The notes under the pieces were generated by a model. It was not told the origin of the DNA. It made no database searches and saw only the letters and a program-made list of their open reading frames with translations. The position numbers and the translations under genes are program-made. DNA of 16,644 nucleotides from AA29 sp041481445 (GTDB lineage: Bacteria > Acidobacteriota > Vicinamibacteria > Fen-336), in NCBI GenBank assembly GCA_041481445.1, contig JBGPBV010000150.1, positions 1-16,644 of the forward strand, given 5' to 3'. This document shows positions 1 through 6,599 of this stretch, one piece after another; within the stretch, counting starts at the first letter, position 1, and each line of letters starts with the position of its first letter.

Positions 1-543
1 ATCCGCAAGGTTCCCTTCTCGCGCGAGCTGTGGATCGAGCGGGACGACTTCATGGAGGACCCGCCCAGGAAGTTCTTCCGCCTCGCTCCCGGACGCGAGG
101 TGCGGCTGCGCGCGGCCTACTTCATCACGTGCCAGGAGGCGGTGAAGAACGCCCACGGGAACGTGGTCGAGCTGCGGTGCACGTACGATCCCGCCACTCG
201 CGGCGGCAGCGCGCCCGACAAGCGGTCACCGAAGGCCACCCTGCACTGGCTCTCGGTCACCCATGCCCGCCCGGCCGAGGTCCGCCTGTACGACCACCTG
301 TTCGTGCGGCCGGACCCCGGCGCGGACGGCGACCTGCTCGCCGACCTCAACCCGCGATCGGAGGACGTGGTTCCGGACGTATGGGTGGAGCCCGCCCTGG
401 AAGGGATCCGTCCGGGCGAGCGGGTGCAGTTCGAGCGGCTGGGCTACTTCTGCGCCGACCCCGACGGCGCGCCCGGCCGTCCCGTCTTCAACCGGACGGT
501 CACCCTGCGGGATACCTGGGCCAGGGTGCAGGCGCGAGGCTAG
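1..543 (+). CDS. glnS: Glutaminyl-tRNA synthetase, C-terminal part (5' end outside the window)
   Basis: This is the 3' end of a gene for glutaminyl-tRNA synthetase, the cytoplasmic class I enzyme that charges tRNA-Gln. The reading frame is open from base 1, and 180 residues are present out of the usual 550 or so. They correspond to the two beta-barrel anticodon-binding domains. Recognisable landmarks are VPFSRELWIERDDF near the start, EVRLRAAYFI, the CTYDPATRGG stretch, KATLHWLSVTHA, EVRLYDHLF, and the ending GYFCADPDG...PVFNRTVTLRDTWA. These match the E. coli GlnRS C-terminus closely as I remember it. The catalytic HIGH and KMSKS regions would lie upstream and cannot be checked. The gene ends 31 bases from the convergent regulator gene, with a hairpin in the gap. 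A discriminating GluRS lacks this beta-barrel C-terminus, so the assignment to GlnRS is firm. Confidence 0.96.
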   Translation: MRKVPFSRELWIERDDFMEDPPRKFFRLAPGREVRLRAAYFITCQEAVKNAHGNVVELRCTYDPATRGGSAPDKRSPKATLHWLSVTHARPAEVRLYDHLFVRPDPGADGDLLADLNPRSEDVVPDVWVEPALEGIRPGERVQFERLGYFCADPDGAPGRPVFNRTVTLRDTWARVQARG

Positions 544-570
544 GCCGGGCCGGCATGGGCCGCCCCGGCC
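543..570. terminator. GC-rich hairpin between convergent genes, likely bidirectional terminator
   Basis: A 7-bp stem (GGCCGGG at 543-549 with CCCGGCC at 564-570), a C/C mismatch, a 4-bp stem (CGGC at 551-554 with GCCG at 559-562) and the loop ATGG fill almost the whole gap between the glnS stop and the stop of the minus-strand regulator. There is no T tract on either side, so this is terminator-like by position and stability rather than a textbook intrinsic terminator. Confidence 0.5.
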
Positions 571-574
571 CCGC

Positions 575-1282
575 CTAGCTCGCCGCCGTCGCCCGCCGCG
601 GACGGGTCTTGGGCACGCGCTCGCGCGGGATGTTGTACCGCTGCAGGCGCAGGTAGATCGTCCGGCGCGTCACGCCCATCAGGCGGGCCACCCGGGCGAT
701 GTTCCATTCGTTGCGGTTGAGCAGGAGCAGGAGCTTCTCGCGCTCCATGTCCTCCACCGGGGTGCGCTCCAGGTAGCTCTCCCAGGCGTCGGCCCGGCTG
801 GGCGCGCGCTCGACCGTCCGCACGCTCTCACCCACCGCCTTGGCGATGATGCGCGAGAACTTGGTCAGCCGCTCCAGGTCCTGCGGCGTGCAGAAATGCG
901 GGTCCAGGCTGTCGACGTAGAGCACTGCGGCCAGGCCGTCGCCGGCCATGACCGGCACCATGACGAAGCTGACCGGTCCCCCCTCCTCGGCCTTGGGCAA
1001 CCGGCGCTCGCTGTTCACGTCGGGAACGTAGAACGTCTGCCCCGACTGCAAAGCGTCCCGCTGCCCGGTCCAGACGGAGTTGGCCGCGTCCAGCACGTGC
1101 TGGTCGATGCCCCGCGACGCGAACAGGGCCACGCGCCCCTGCTCGATCGCGAATACCGCGCCCGACCGGCCGTTGGTCAGGGCCATGACGACCTCGAGCG
1201 TCCTCTCCGCCAACCGTCGCGGGTCATCGGCGCCGACCACCAGGTCCGTGAACTGATCGATGAGATCGACCCTTCTTTTCAC
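575..1282 (-). CDS. GAF-domain transcription regulator with Fis-type HTH, no AAA+ domain
   Basis: A 235-residue cytoplasmic regulator. Residues about 20-155 form a GAF sensor domain (AERTLEVVMALTNGRSGAVF at its start, FVMVPVMAGDGLAAVLYVDS near its end). Residues about 178-222 form a Fis-type helix-turn-helix, with NEWNIARVARLMGVTRRTIY as the helices. The layout resembles NtrC-type activators with the sigma-54-interacting AAA+ domain removed, so it probably acts as a direct DNA-binding regulator; its ligand is unknown. I chose the GTG at 1282 because GGGGAGG (1297-1291) lies exactly 8 bases upstream. The frame could also start at a TTG at 1303, but that codon sits right behind a -10-like TATACG and would leave no room for a leader. 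The gene converges on glnS and lies 76 bases downstream of the M20 peptidase gene, on the same strand but behind its own promoter. Confidence 0.88.
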   Translation of the reverse strand: MKRRVDLIDQFTDLVVGADDPRRLAERTLEVVMALTNGRSGAVFAIEQGRVALFASRGIDQHVLDAANSVWTGQRDALQSGQTFYVPDVNSERRLPKAEEGGPVSFVMVPVMAGDGLAAVLYVDSLDPHFCTPQDLERLTKFSRIIAKAVGESVRTVERAPSRADAWESYLERTPVEDMEREKLLLLLNRNEWNIARVARLMGVTRRTIYLRLQRYNIPRERVPKTRPRRATAAS

Positions 1283-1290
1283 GTTAAATG

Positions 1291-1313
1291 CCTCCCCGGC
1301 CAAACGTATACCA
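1291..1313 (-). promoter_or_regulatory. Extended -10 and Shine-Dalgarno of the GAF-Fis regulator
   Basis: On the minus strand the sequence reads TGG-TATACG (1313-1305), an extended -10 with the TGn element. GGGGAGG (1297-1291) follows, then 8 bases to the GTG at 1282. No convincing -35 is seen 16-18 bases upstream, as is usual for extended -10 promoters. Transcription would start near 1298, giving a leader of about 16 bases that contains the ribosome binding site. Confidence 0.5.
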
Positions 1314-1358
1314 GGGAATTGCTCCCGGCGCCAGTCCTTTCGATGGAGCGCGACAAAC

Positions 1359-2759
1359 TCAGTTCCGCCGGCGGCAGAGCTCGGTCACGACCTCGTGGAA
1401 GATGGGGACCGACCGCCGGACGGTGTCCTCCCGGACGCGCTCGTCGTCGCCGTGGGCGGTCGCCACCTCCTCGGGGGTGGCCAGGAGCGGGGTGAAACCG
1501 TAGGCGACGATCCCCAGCGGCCGGAAGAGCACGCTCTCCGTCGCCCCCGACAGCATCTTCGTCGTCACCGGAACGCCCGGGTAGTGCCGCGCCAGCGTGG
1601 TCTCGATGATCCGGAACAGCTCGGTCCCGGTGCTGCTCTCGTTCGGCGCGCGGAAGGTGCCGATGGGGGTGACCTCGACGAGCGGATCGTCGATCACCCC
1701 CCGCAGCTCGGCCAGGAAGGCCTGCGGGTCCTCCCCGGGAAGCAGCCGCACGTCCAGCTCCGCCTCCGCGCTGCCGGGGATGACGTTGGTCTTGTAGCCG
1801 GCCTTCACGACCGTGATCGAGATGGTGTTGCGCAGGAGCGCGGAGGCGTCGCGGTCCTCGTACAGGGCCTGGGCCGCGTCGGGGTCGCGCAGGGCCTGGC
1901 GCAGGTCGCGGTACCAGTCGGCGCGCCGGCCCTCCGCGGTGGCCGCCTGGTCGCGGAAGAAGCGCTCCACTCCCGGCAGCACCTTCATCTCCGTCTTGTG
2001 GACGCGCACCCGTTCGAGCGCGCGCACCAGGCGGTTGAGCGCGGAGTCGGCCAGCGGCCGCGAGCCGTGCCCGGGCGTCCCCGACGTGGACAGGCGCAGC
2101 CAGAAGGGCCCCTTCTCGGCGCTGTCGATGCCGAAGTACAAGGGCTTGCCGTCGTCGCCGATCACGTTCTCGCCGCCCTCGGTGATGAAGAACTCCGCCT
2201 GGGCCAGGCGGTCGCGCCAGCCGGCGGAAGAGAGCGCACGGAGCGCGCCCGCGAAGTCGACCTCCTCGTCGGCGGTGGCGAGGAACAAGAGGTCGCGGTC
2301 CAGGGCCAGCCGCTCCCGGCGGGCGCGGATCATCGTGACGAGCTGGAGGATGCCTTCCGACTTCATGTCCTGGGCGCCCCGGCCGTAGACGAGGCCTTCC
2401 TTCACCGCGCCCGAGAACGGCGGGACCGTCCAGCGGCTGGCGTCCGCGGGCACCACGTCCACGTGGTTGGCCAGGATGAGCGGGCGGCGCGTGCCGCGGC
2501 CCTTCAGGGTGGCCAGGAGGTTCGCGCGCCCCGGCGCGAACTCGTCGATCTCGGCGGGAATGCCCTCCCGATCGAAGATCTCCTTGTAGAAGCGCGCGGC
2601 CTTGAGCTCGTTGCCGGGCGGGTTGGTGGTGTCGACCTGGAGGTACTGCCGCAGCAGCTCGACGGCCATGTCCTCGTACTCGGTCGCGCGCGGCGGATCG
2701 ACGGCGGGAGCGGGAAGAGCGACGAGGCACACGGCGAGGACCAGGGGAACCGGACGCAT
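1359..2759 (-). CDS. Secreted M20-family metallopeptidase / amidohydrolase-like zinc hydrolase
   Basis: A 466-residue member of peptidase family M20 (ArgE/DapE/CPG2/carboxypeptidase type), which removes amino acids from peptides or acylated amino acids using two zinc ions. An N-terminal Sec signal (MRPVPLVLAVCLVALPAPA) predicts export. The full ligand set is visible: H99 and D101 in ANHVDVVPAD, the bridging D131 in YGRGAQDMKSEG, the base E165 and ligand E166 in ATADEEVDF, E195 in FFITEGGEN, and H436 in ATAHGDDERV. The dimerisation-domain histidine is H231 (GTPGHGSRP). Length is normal for the family. An earlier in-frame ATG at 2792 exists, but the one at 2759 has GGAGGTGG just upstream and starts the signal peptide directly. 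The gene diverges from a secreted S9 peptidase, which fits joint use of extracellular peptides. The exact substrate cannot be read from the sequence. Confidence 0.92.
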   Translation of the reverse strand: MRPVPLVLAVCLVALPAPAVDPPRATEYEDMAVELLRQYLQVDTTNPPGNELKAARFYKEIFDREGIPAEIDEFAPGRANLLATLKGRGTRRPLILANHVDVVPADASRWTVPPFSGAVKEGLVYGRGAQDMKSEGILQLVTMIRARRERLALDRDLLFLATADEEVDFAGALRALSSAGWRDRLAQAEFFITEGGENVIGDDGKPLYFGIDSAEKGPFWLRLSTSGTPGHGSRPLADSALNRLVRALERVRVHKTEMKVLPGVERFFRDQAATAEGRRADWYRDLRQALRDPDAAQALYEDRDASALLRNTISITVVKAGYKTNVIPGSAEAELDVRLLPGEDPQAFLAELRGVIDDPLVEVTPIGTFRAPNESSTGTELFRIIETTLARHYPGVPVTTKMLSGATESVLFRPLGIVAYGFTPLLATPEEVATAHGDDERVREDTVRRSVPIFHEVVTELCRRRN

Positions 2760-2782
2760 GCCACCTCCAGGCGCGGAGGCAG

Positions 2783-2788
2783 AGGATA
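2783..2788 (-). promoter_or_regulatory. Candidate -10 of the M20 peptidase gene
   Basis: The minus strand reads TATCCT (four of six matches to TATAAT) 23 bases before the ATG at 2759, leaving room for a leader that contains GGAGGTGG. There is no good -35 at the right spacing. It lies inside the 74-base divergent region shared with the S9 peptidase gene. Confidence 0.3.
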
Positions 2789-2799
2789 CCATCGCGCGT

Positions 2800-2828
2800 T
2801 TGACACCCCTCGGGTGCGGCGCTAAGTA
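2800..2828 (+). promoter_or_regulatory. Candidate promoter of the S9 peptidase gene
   Basis: A perfect -35, TTGACA (2800-2805), is followed 17 bases later by a weak -10-like TAAGTA (2823-2828). The ATG at 2834 comes only 5 bases after that hexamer, and no Shine-Dalgarno sequence is present. Together these suggest a leaderless transcript. The poor -10 limits confidence. Confidence 0.4.
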
Positions 2829-2833
2829 GGGTC

Positions 2834-4915
2834 ATGCTCCTCCTCTCCTCCTTGCCCTCGTCCGCCGGCCCCACGCGTGTCCTGCTGCTCGTCGCCCTCG
2901 GCCTCGGGGCCGCCGGGTCCGCGGCCGCGCAGCCGCGGGCCTTGCGTCCGGACGACGTCTTCGCGCTCAACGACGTGGCCGACCCCGAGATCAGCCCGGA
3001 AGGCCGGTGGGTCGCGTTCACGGTCACCACCATGGACGCCAAGGAGGACGAGTCCGACACCGACATCTACATGGCGCCGCTGGCCGGCGGCCCCGCCCTG
3101 CGCCTGACCGCCAGCAAGAAGCCGGAGAAGAGCCCGCGCTGGAGCCCCGACGGCAAGTGGCTCGCGTTCCTCTCCGGGCGCGAGGGCAAGAAGAGCCAGG
3201 TCTGGCTCCTGAACCGCGAGGGCGGCGAGGCGGTCAAGCTCACCGACTTCAAGGCCAGCGTGTCCTGGCTGGCGTGGTCGCCCGACTCGAGCCGCCTGGC
3301 CCTGGTCGTGTCCGACGTCGACCCCGACGATCCCGACGCGGAAGACGACGACGCCCCCGCCAAGGAGAAGGAGAAGAAGCCGAAGACCCCCAAGCCCATC
3401 GTCATCCGGCGGCTGCAGTTCAAGCGCGATTACGAGGGCTATCTCCGCGAGATCCGCCGCCACGTGCAGGTGTTCGACGTCGCCGCGAAGACGTCGTTCG
3501 CGGTGACTTCCGGTCCCTACGACGACGTCGAGCCCGCCTGGTCGCCGGACGGCAAGTGGATCGCGTTCTCCAGCAACCGCTCGAAGGACCCGGACGCCAG
3601 CCGCGACGCCGACATCTTCGTGGTGGAAGCGCGCGCGGGGGCGACGCCGCGGGGGCTGGCCAGCGGCCCCGGCGCGGACCGCACCCCCGCCTGGAGCCCG
3701 GACGGCGCCTGGATCGTCTACGAGGCCGGCGGCGACCCGAAGGACATGTGGTACGGGGCCAATCACGCCGCGGTCATCCCGGCCGCGGGCGGCGCCCCGC
3801 GGGCCCTCACCGCCTCCCTCGACCGCAACATCGACCGGCCCCGCTTCTCGCCGGACGGCCGCTTCGTGTACTTCCTCCTCGAGGACGGCGGCAACAGCCA
3901 TCTCGCGCGCGTGCCCGCGGCGGGCGGGGCGGTCGAGCACGTGGTGGGGGGTGAGCGCGACGTCAGCGCGTTCACGCTCTCCACGAAGGGCGACGTCGCG
4001 CTCCTGGTGAGCGAGCCGCAGGTCCCGAGCGAGGTCTTCAGCCTGGGACCGGGGAACGCGCTGCGGCGCGTGAGCACCGTGAACGACGAGTTCCTGAAGG
4101 GGATCCGGCTGGGGACGGTCGAGCGGTTCAAGGCCCGGAGCGCGGACGGAACGACGATCGACGCGTTCCTCACGCGTCCGCCCGGCGCGCCCGCGGGAAC
4201 GCGCCTGCCCACCGTCCTGCGCATCCACGGCGGCCCCGTCTCGCAGTTCTCCACCGCGTTCGAGCGGGAGTGGCAGGTCCTGGCCGGGGCGGGCTTCGCG
4301 GTCGTGGCCGCCAATCCGCGGGGCTCCTCCGGCTACGGCACGGCGTTCTCGCGCGCGATCTGGGCGGACTGGGGCAACAAGGACTTCCAGGACGTCATGG
4401 CCGCCGTCGACCAGGCCGTCGCGATGGGCGCGGCCGACCCCGACCGCCTCGGCGTCGGAGGCTGGAGCTACGGCGGGATCCTCACCGACTGCGTGATCAC
4501 CAGGACCGGCCGGTTCAAGGCCGCGATCTCCGGCGCCAGCGAGGCGAACTACCTGTCCAACTACGGCACCGACCACTACCAGTACGAGTGGGAGACCGAG
4601 CTCGGCCTCCCCTGGCAGAACGTGGAGCGCTGGGTGAAGCTCTCACCCTGGTTCGCGATCGAGCGCGTCACCACCCCCACTCTGGTGATGGGGGGCCAGG
4701 ACGACATGAACGTGCCCCTGCTGAACTCGGAGCAGCTCTACCAGGCGCTGCGGCGCCTCGGGCGCGAGACCGAGCTCGTCATCTACCCCGGCCAGAACCA
4801 CGGCATCGAGAAGCCGAGCTACGTCAAGGACCGCTACGAGCGCTACGTCGCCTGGTACGACCGCTACCTGCGGGGAGGCGGGTCCGCCGCCTCCACGACC
4901 GCGCCCCGCCCCTGA
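2834..4915 (+). CDS. Secreted S9-family serine peptidase (prolyl oligopeptidase / acylaminoacyl-peptidase type)
   Basis: A 693-residue exported serine peptidase. A signal peptide (residues 1-32, ending GSAAAQ) is followed by a beta-propeller whose blades show repeated WSPDGKW-like motifs (about residues 51, 101, 147, 234, 285 and 336). An alpha/beta hydrolase domain runs from about 430 to the end. The catalytic triad is S545 in GGWSYGG, D624 in GQDDMNVP and H656 in GQNHG; HGGP at 465-468 is the oxyanion-hole strand. The family cleaves short peptides, with the propeller excluding large proteins. Residues 161-188 are an unusual charged insert, acidic (DVDPDDPDAEDDD) then lysine-rich, probably a surface loop between blades. 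It diverges from the M20 peptidase gene, so the pair likely degrades peptides in sequence in the periplasm. Cleavage preference (prolyl, dipeptidyl or acylaminoacyl) is not decidable from sequence. Confidence 0.93.
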   Translation: MLLLSSLPSSAGPTRVLLLVALGLGAAGSAAAQPRALRPDDVFALNDVADPEISPEGRWVAFTVTTMDAKEDESDTDIYMAPLAGGPALRLTASKKPEKSPRWSPDGKWLAFLSGREGKKSQVWLLNREGGEAVKLTDFKASVSWLAWSPDSSRLALVVSDVDPDDPDAEDDDAPAKEKEKKPKTPKPIVIRRLQFKRDYEGYLREIRRHVQVFDVAAKTSFAVTSGPYDDVEPAWSPDGKWIAFSSNRSKDPDASRDADIFVVEARAGATPRGLASGPGADRTPAWSPDGAWIVYEAGGDPKDMWYGANHAAVIPAAGGAPRALTASLDRNIDRPRFSPDGRFVYFLLEDGGNSHLARVPAAGGAVEHVVGGERDVSAFTLSTKGDVALLVSEPQVPSEVFSLGPGNALRRVSTVNDEFLKGIRLGTVERFKARSADGTTIDAFLTRPPGAPAGTRLPTVLRIHGGPVSQFSTAFEREWQVLAGAGFAVVAANPRGSSGYGTAFSRAIWADWGNKDFQDVMAAVDQAVAMGAADPDRLGVGGWSYGGILTDCVITRTGRFKAAISGASEANYLSNYGTDHYQYEWETELGLPWQNVERWVKLSPWFAIERVTTPTLVMGGQDDMNVPLLNSEQLYQALRRLGRETELVIYPGQNHGIEKPSYVKDRYERYVAWYDRYLRGGGSAASTTAPRP

Positions 4916-4955
4916 TCGGCCGCGCCGCGCGCGAGGTCCGGACCGAATCCCGGCG

Positions 4956-5498
4956 TCAGTAGAACGTGACGGAGAAGGAGTTGGACTGGACGCCGTCCAC
5001 CCACACGCTGATCGTCTGCTTGTGCGGGCGCTTGGCCGTGATCATCGGGCCGAGCGGGTTGGACCCGGACACGTCGATGTCGTGCGGCGAGCTGAAGGAC
5101 CACTCCGGCGGGTAGCGAGGGTTGGTGGGCACGTTCCCCTCGTCCTTCGGCGTGGCGTCGAGGTGGGCTCGGCAGCCGACCAGGACCTCCTTGGCGTTCC
5201 GGCTGTTCGGCTGGATCTCCCCGTTGCAATCGACGTAGTACACGCCGGCGCCCACGTGATCGACGGGGGCGTCGTTGTCGTTGAGCTCGGGGGAGGGCTC
5301 GGGGTCCGGCGCCGGGATCGGCGCCGGCGCCGGGCTGGCGGAGGCGGCCGGCGAGGGGGAAGGCGCGGCCGGAGACGGCGAGGGTGCGACGGGAGCGGTG
5401 ACGACGGGCCCCGCCGGCGAGGCGGATCCGCCGCAGGCCAGCGCCGTACACAACGCGGCGGCGACCAGGCCCGCCGCTCCGAGGGTCTTCAACACCAT
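4956..5498 (-). CDS. Lipoprotein A, Pro/Ala/Ser-rich linker plus C-terminal domain shared with lipoprotein C
   Basis: A 180-residue predicted lipoprotein of unknown function. The signal peptide ends in a lipobox (LAC, C22). Residues 26-70 are almost entirely Pro, Ala and Ser, with SPSP and PAPAP steps, a flexible tether. The folded part (about 78-180) has two cysteines (C91 and C109) that could pair, and ends VDGVQSNSFSVTFY. The same D-G-[VI]-[QR]-S-N-x3-V ending occurs in lipoprotein C (7843-8748), and the preceding strands align roughly, so the two seem to share a beta-sandwich-like domain. An in-frame ATG at 5537 exists, but the one at 5498 has GAGGA seven bases upstream and begins the signal peptide. 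It lies 51 bases downstream of XRE-cupin regulator 1 on the same strand and may be cotranscribed with it. Confidence 0.8.
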   Translation of the reverse strand: MVLKTLGAAGLVAAALCTALACGGSASPAGPVVTAPVAPSPSPAAPSPSPAASASPAPAPIPAPDPEPSPELNDNDAPVDHVGAGVYYVDCNGEIQPNSRNAKEVLVGCRAHLDATPKDEGNVPTNPRYPPEWSFSSPHDIDVSGSNPLGPMITAKRPHKQTISVWVDGVQSNSFSVTFY

Positions 5499-5549
5499 AG
5501 GTCCGTCCTCGCCCAAAACATCGGACTTTGTCACCATACGGCCTCTACG

Positions 5550-6113
5550 TCAAGGGCGGGACGAGACCATCAGGATCTCCGCCGTCTCGCGGGTCCGGTT
5601 CTCCCACAGGCGCGGGGCACGAGCGGGCAGCGTCACGGCATCCCCCGGGGCGAGCGTGTTCTCCTCGTCGGCCAGGGTGAGCGTCACCCGGCCCTTGATG
5701 ACGAACGCGAACTCCTCGCGCGCCTGGGCGTGGGGCTGGTTTCCGCTCTTCCCGCCCGGACCGAAGACCGCGATCATCGCCTCGAGGTTGTGGTTCGACG
5801 TCATGGGTCCCAGGGCCTCGATGTGGGCGTCCGTCCAGGTGCTGTCCATGCGCTGGCGGCCCTCGGGACGGACGATCAGCGTCTCTTCGCCCATCTCCGC
5901 CGCCGCGAAGAACTCGCCCAGCGTCACGCCGAGCGCTTCCGCGATCTTGTGGAGGGATCCGAGCGAAGGCGCCACCTGCCCGTTCTCGAGCTGGGAAATG
6001 AAGCTCGCGGAGAAGCCGGTCTCGGCCGCGAAGGCTCGCACCGAGCAACGGCGATCGGAGCGCAGACGGCGGACGTGCTCGCCAATGACGTGAGGATCGA
6101 CGACTGTGCTCAT
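5550..6113 (-). CDS. XRE-cupin transcription regulator 1
   Basis: A 187-residue DNA-binding regulator. Residues 10-65 are an XRE/Cro-type helix-turn-helix (SVRAFAAETGFSASFISQLE). Residues about 110-185 are a single cupin domain that usually senses a small molecule. Cupin motif 1 is intact in spacing (G121, H128, E134, G141), but the second histidine is Q130. In motif 2 (G157, P163, N172) the histidine is R168. With two of four classical ligands gone, metal binding is doubtful. About 24 substitutions separate it from regulator 2 (6600-7160) over 186 residues, near 87% identity, with almost identical HTHs. The start at 6113 is shared with regulator 2 (both MSTVVDPHVIGEH). It has no Shine-Dalgarno, and a -10-like TACACT lies six bases upstream, so the mRNA may be leaderless. 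A longer frame to 6254 reads through low-complexity sequence and is rejected. Confidence 0.9.
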   Translation of the reverse strand: MSTVVDPHVIGEHVRRLRSDRRCSVRAFAAETGFSASFISQLENGQVAPSLGSLHKIAEALGVTLGEFFAAAEMGEETLIVRPEGRQRMDSTWTDAHIEALGPMTSNHNLEAMIAVFGPGGKSGNQPHAQAREEFAFVIKGRVTLTLADEENTLAPGDAVTLPARAPRLWENRTRETAEILMVSSRP

Positions 6114-6171
6114 GGTGGAAGTGTAGCCCCTGGGGCCGAGTCGAAGGGGGGGCGTCAGGGGGCAGCGACGG

Positions 6172-6456
6172 TCAGGGACGTCTTCGCCGTGACCTCGAGG
6201 CAGTTCGGAACCTCTGCCCCAGCTCGTCCGCGACCGCCGATGGTTCCGGGACACTCGAATGGTCGAGACTGAAGGCCCACTCTTCGCGCATTTCTTCGGG
6301 ACCCGTCATCACCACGCAGAGCACTTGCCGCTCCGACCGCAGGAGCACGGTCCAGGGTCCGTATTGGAGCTCCGGACCGAGAATCTCGACGAAGGCCTTG
6401 GCGATGAGATTACGGAAACGTTCGGAACGCCTGTCGGTCGTGATCTCGAGGGACAT
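6172..6456 (-). CDS. Small orphan protein between two XRE-cupin genes
   Basis: A 94-residue predicted cytoplasmic protein that I do not recognise. There is no signal peptide, membrane segment or cysteine pair. The core looks like an alpha-beta fold: a helix around residues 12-28 (FRNLIAKAFVEILG), strands in PWTVLLRS and QVLCVVMTG, then EEWAFSLD, and a basic tail (RSRRRRP). The ATG at 6456 is preferred over an in-frame ATG at 6567 because a promoter-like pair lies between them, with the -10 only 24 bases before 6456. The ribosome binding site is weak (GGCGAG). The gene lies between the two XRE-cupin genes on the same strand, 58 bases before regulator 1 and 143 bases after regulator 2. It could encode a partner or target of the regulators; this is inference from position only. 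Confidence 0.6.
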   Translation of the reverse strand: MSLEITTDRRSERFRNLIAKAFVEILGPELQYGPWTVLLRSERQVLCVVMTGPEEMREEWAFSLDHSSVPEPSAVADELGQRFRTASRSRRRRP

Positions 6457-6480
6457 TCGGGTCTCGCCGGTGAGAGACGC

Positions 6481-6510
6481 ATCGTAGCGAGAACCAGAGA
6501 TGGCCGTCAA
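6481..6510 (-). promoter_or_regulatory. Promoter of the small orphan gene
   Basis: On the minus strand TTGACG (6510-6505) and TACGAT (6486-6481) are separated by 18 bases. Transcription would begin near 6474, about 18 bases before the ATG at 6456. An AT-rich block lies directly upstream of the -35. Confidence 0.55.
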
Positions 6511-6534
6511 GTTACTTATTCTTAACGGTTTAGC
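6511..6534 (-). promoter_or_regulatory. AT-rich upstream block sharing words with the lipoprotein B promoter
   Basis: The minus strand here contains GCTAAACC (6534-6527), GTTAAG (6526-6521) and the imperfect dyad GTTA-N8-TAAC (6526-6511). It abuts the -35 of the orphan gene. The words GTTAAG and GCTAAACC also occur upstream of the lipoprotein B promoter (7211-7228). It could be an UP element or an operator. Confidence 0.4.
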
Positions 6535-6544
6535 AGTGATGGAC

Positions 6545-6556
6545 GGCCGATCGGCC
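6545..6556. promoter_or_regulatory. Perfect 12-bp palindrome upstream of the orphan gene promoter
   Basis: GGCCGATCGGCC is a perfect 12-bp palindrome, 10 bases upstream of the AT-rich block and 34 bases upstream of the -35 of the orphan gene. Its position suits a dimeric regulator such as an XRE protein, but it is all GC apart from the central AT, so chance occurrence in this genome is a real alternative. Confidence 0.3.
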
Positions 6557-6569
6557 CGAATGAACATCC

Positions 6570-6592
6570 GGGCCGGACCCCGGAGGGGGCCC
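6570..6592 (-). terminator. GC hairpin after XRE-cupin gene 2
   Basis: Outer arms GGGC (6570-6573) and GCCC (6589-6592) and inner arms CCCC (6578-6581) and GGGG (6585-6588), with the loop GGA, form a bulged hairpin starting 7 bases past the stop codon of regulator 2. It has no T tract. It would separate regulator 2 from the orphan gene. Confidence 0.35.
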
Positions 6593-6599
6593 GCCGCGT

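Noticed and set aside
1279..3066. A 595-codon open frame on the minus strand overlapping the M20 gene in another register
   Set aside because: It is rich in Arg, Pro, Gly and Ala with no domain, crosses the divergent promoter region, and overlaps a gene with a complete zinc-ligand set. High GC content makes such shadow frames common.
2822..4576. A 584-codon open frame opposite the S9 peptidase gene
   Set aside because: Its composition is low-complexity (Val, Arg, Gly, Ala, Asp) and it is fully antisense to a gene with an intact catalytic triad and propeller repeats.
4935..4944. Palindrome GGTCCGGACC between the S9 gene and lipoprotein A
   Set aside because: It is a perfect palindrome but only 10 bp, with no room for a useful hairpin loop and no T tract. 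It is expected by chance at this GC content.
5520..5553. TTGACG (minus strand, 5553-5548) as a promoter for lipoprotein A
   Set aside because: The hexamer 17 bases downstream (CAAAGT) is a poor -10, and the site overlaps the stop codon of XRE-cupin 1, so it is too weak to list as a feature.
6114..6254. Longer version of XRE-cupin 1 starting at 6254
   Set aside because: The paralogue starts at the position equivalent to 6113 with the same residues, and the extension overlaps the end of the orphan gene with low-complexity sequence.
6457..6567. Longer version of the orphan gene starting at 6567
   Set aside because: The extra 37 codons would run through the TTGACG/TACGAT promoter and the AT-rich block, and the upstream ATG has no ribosome binding site.
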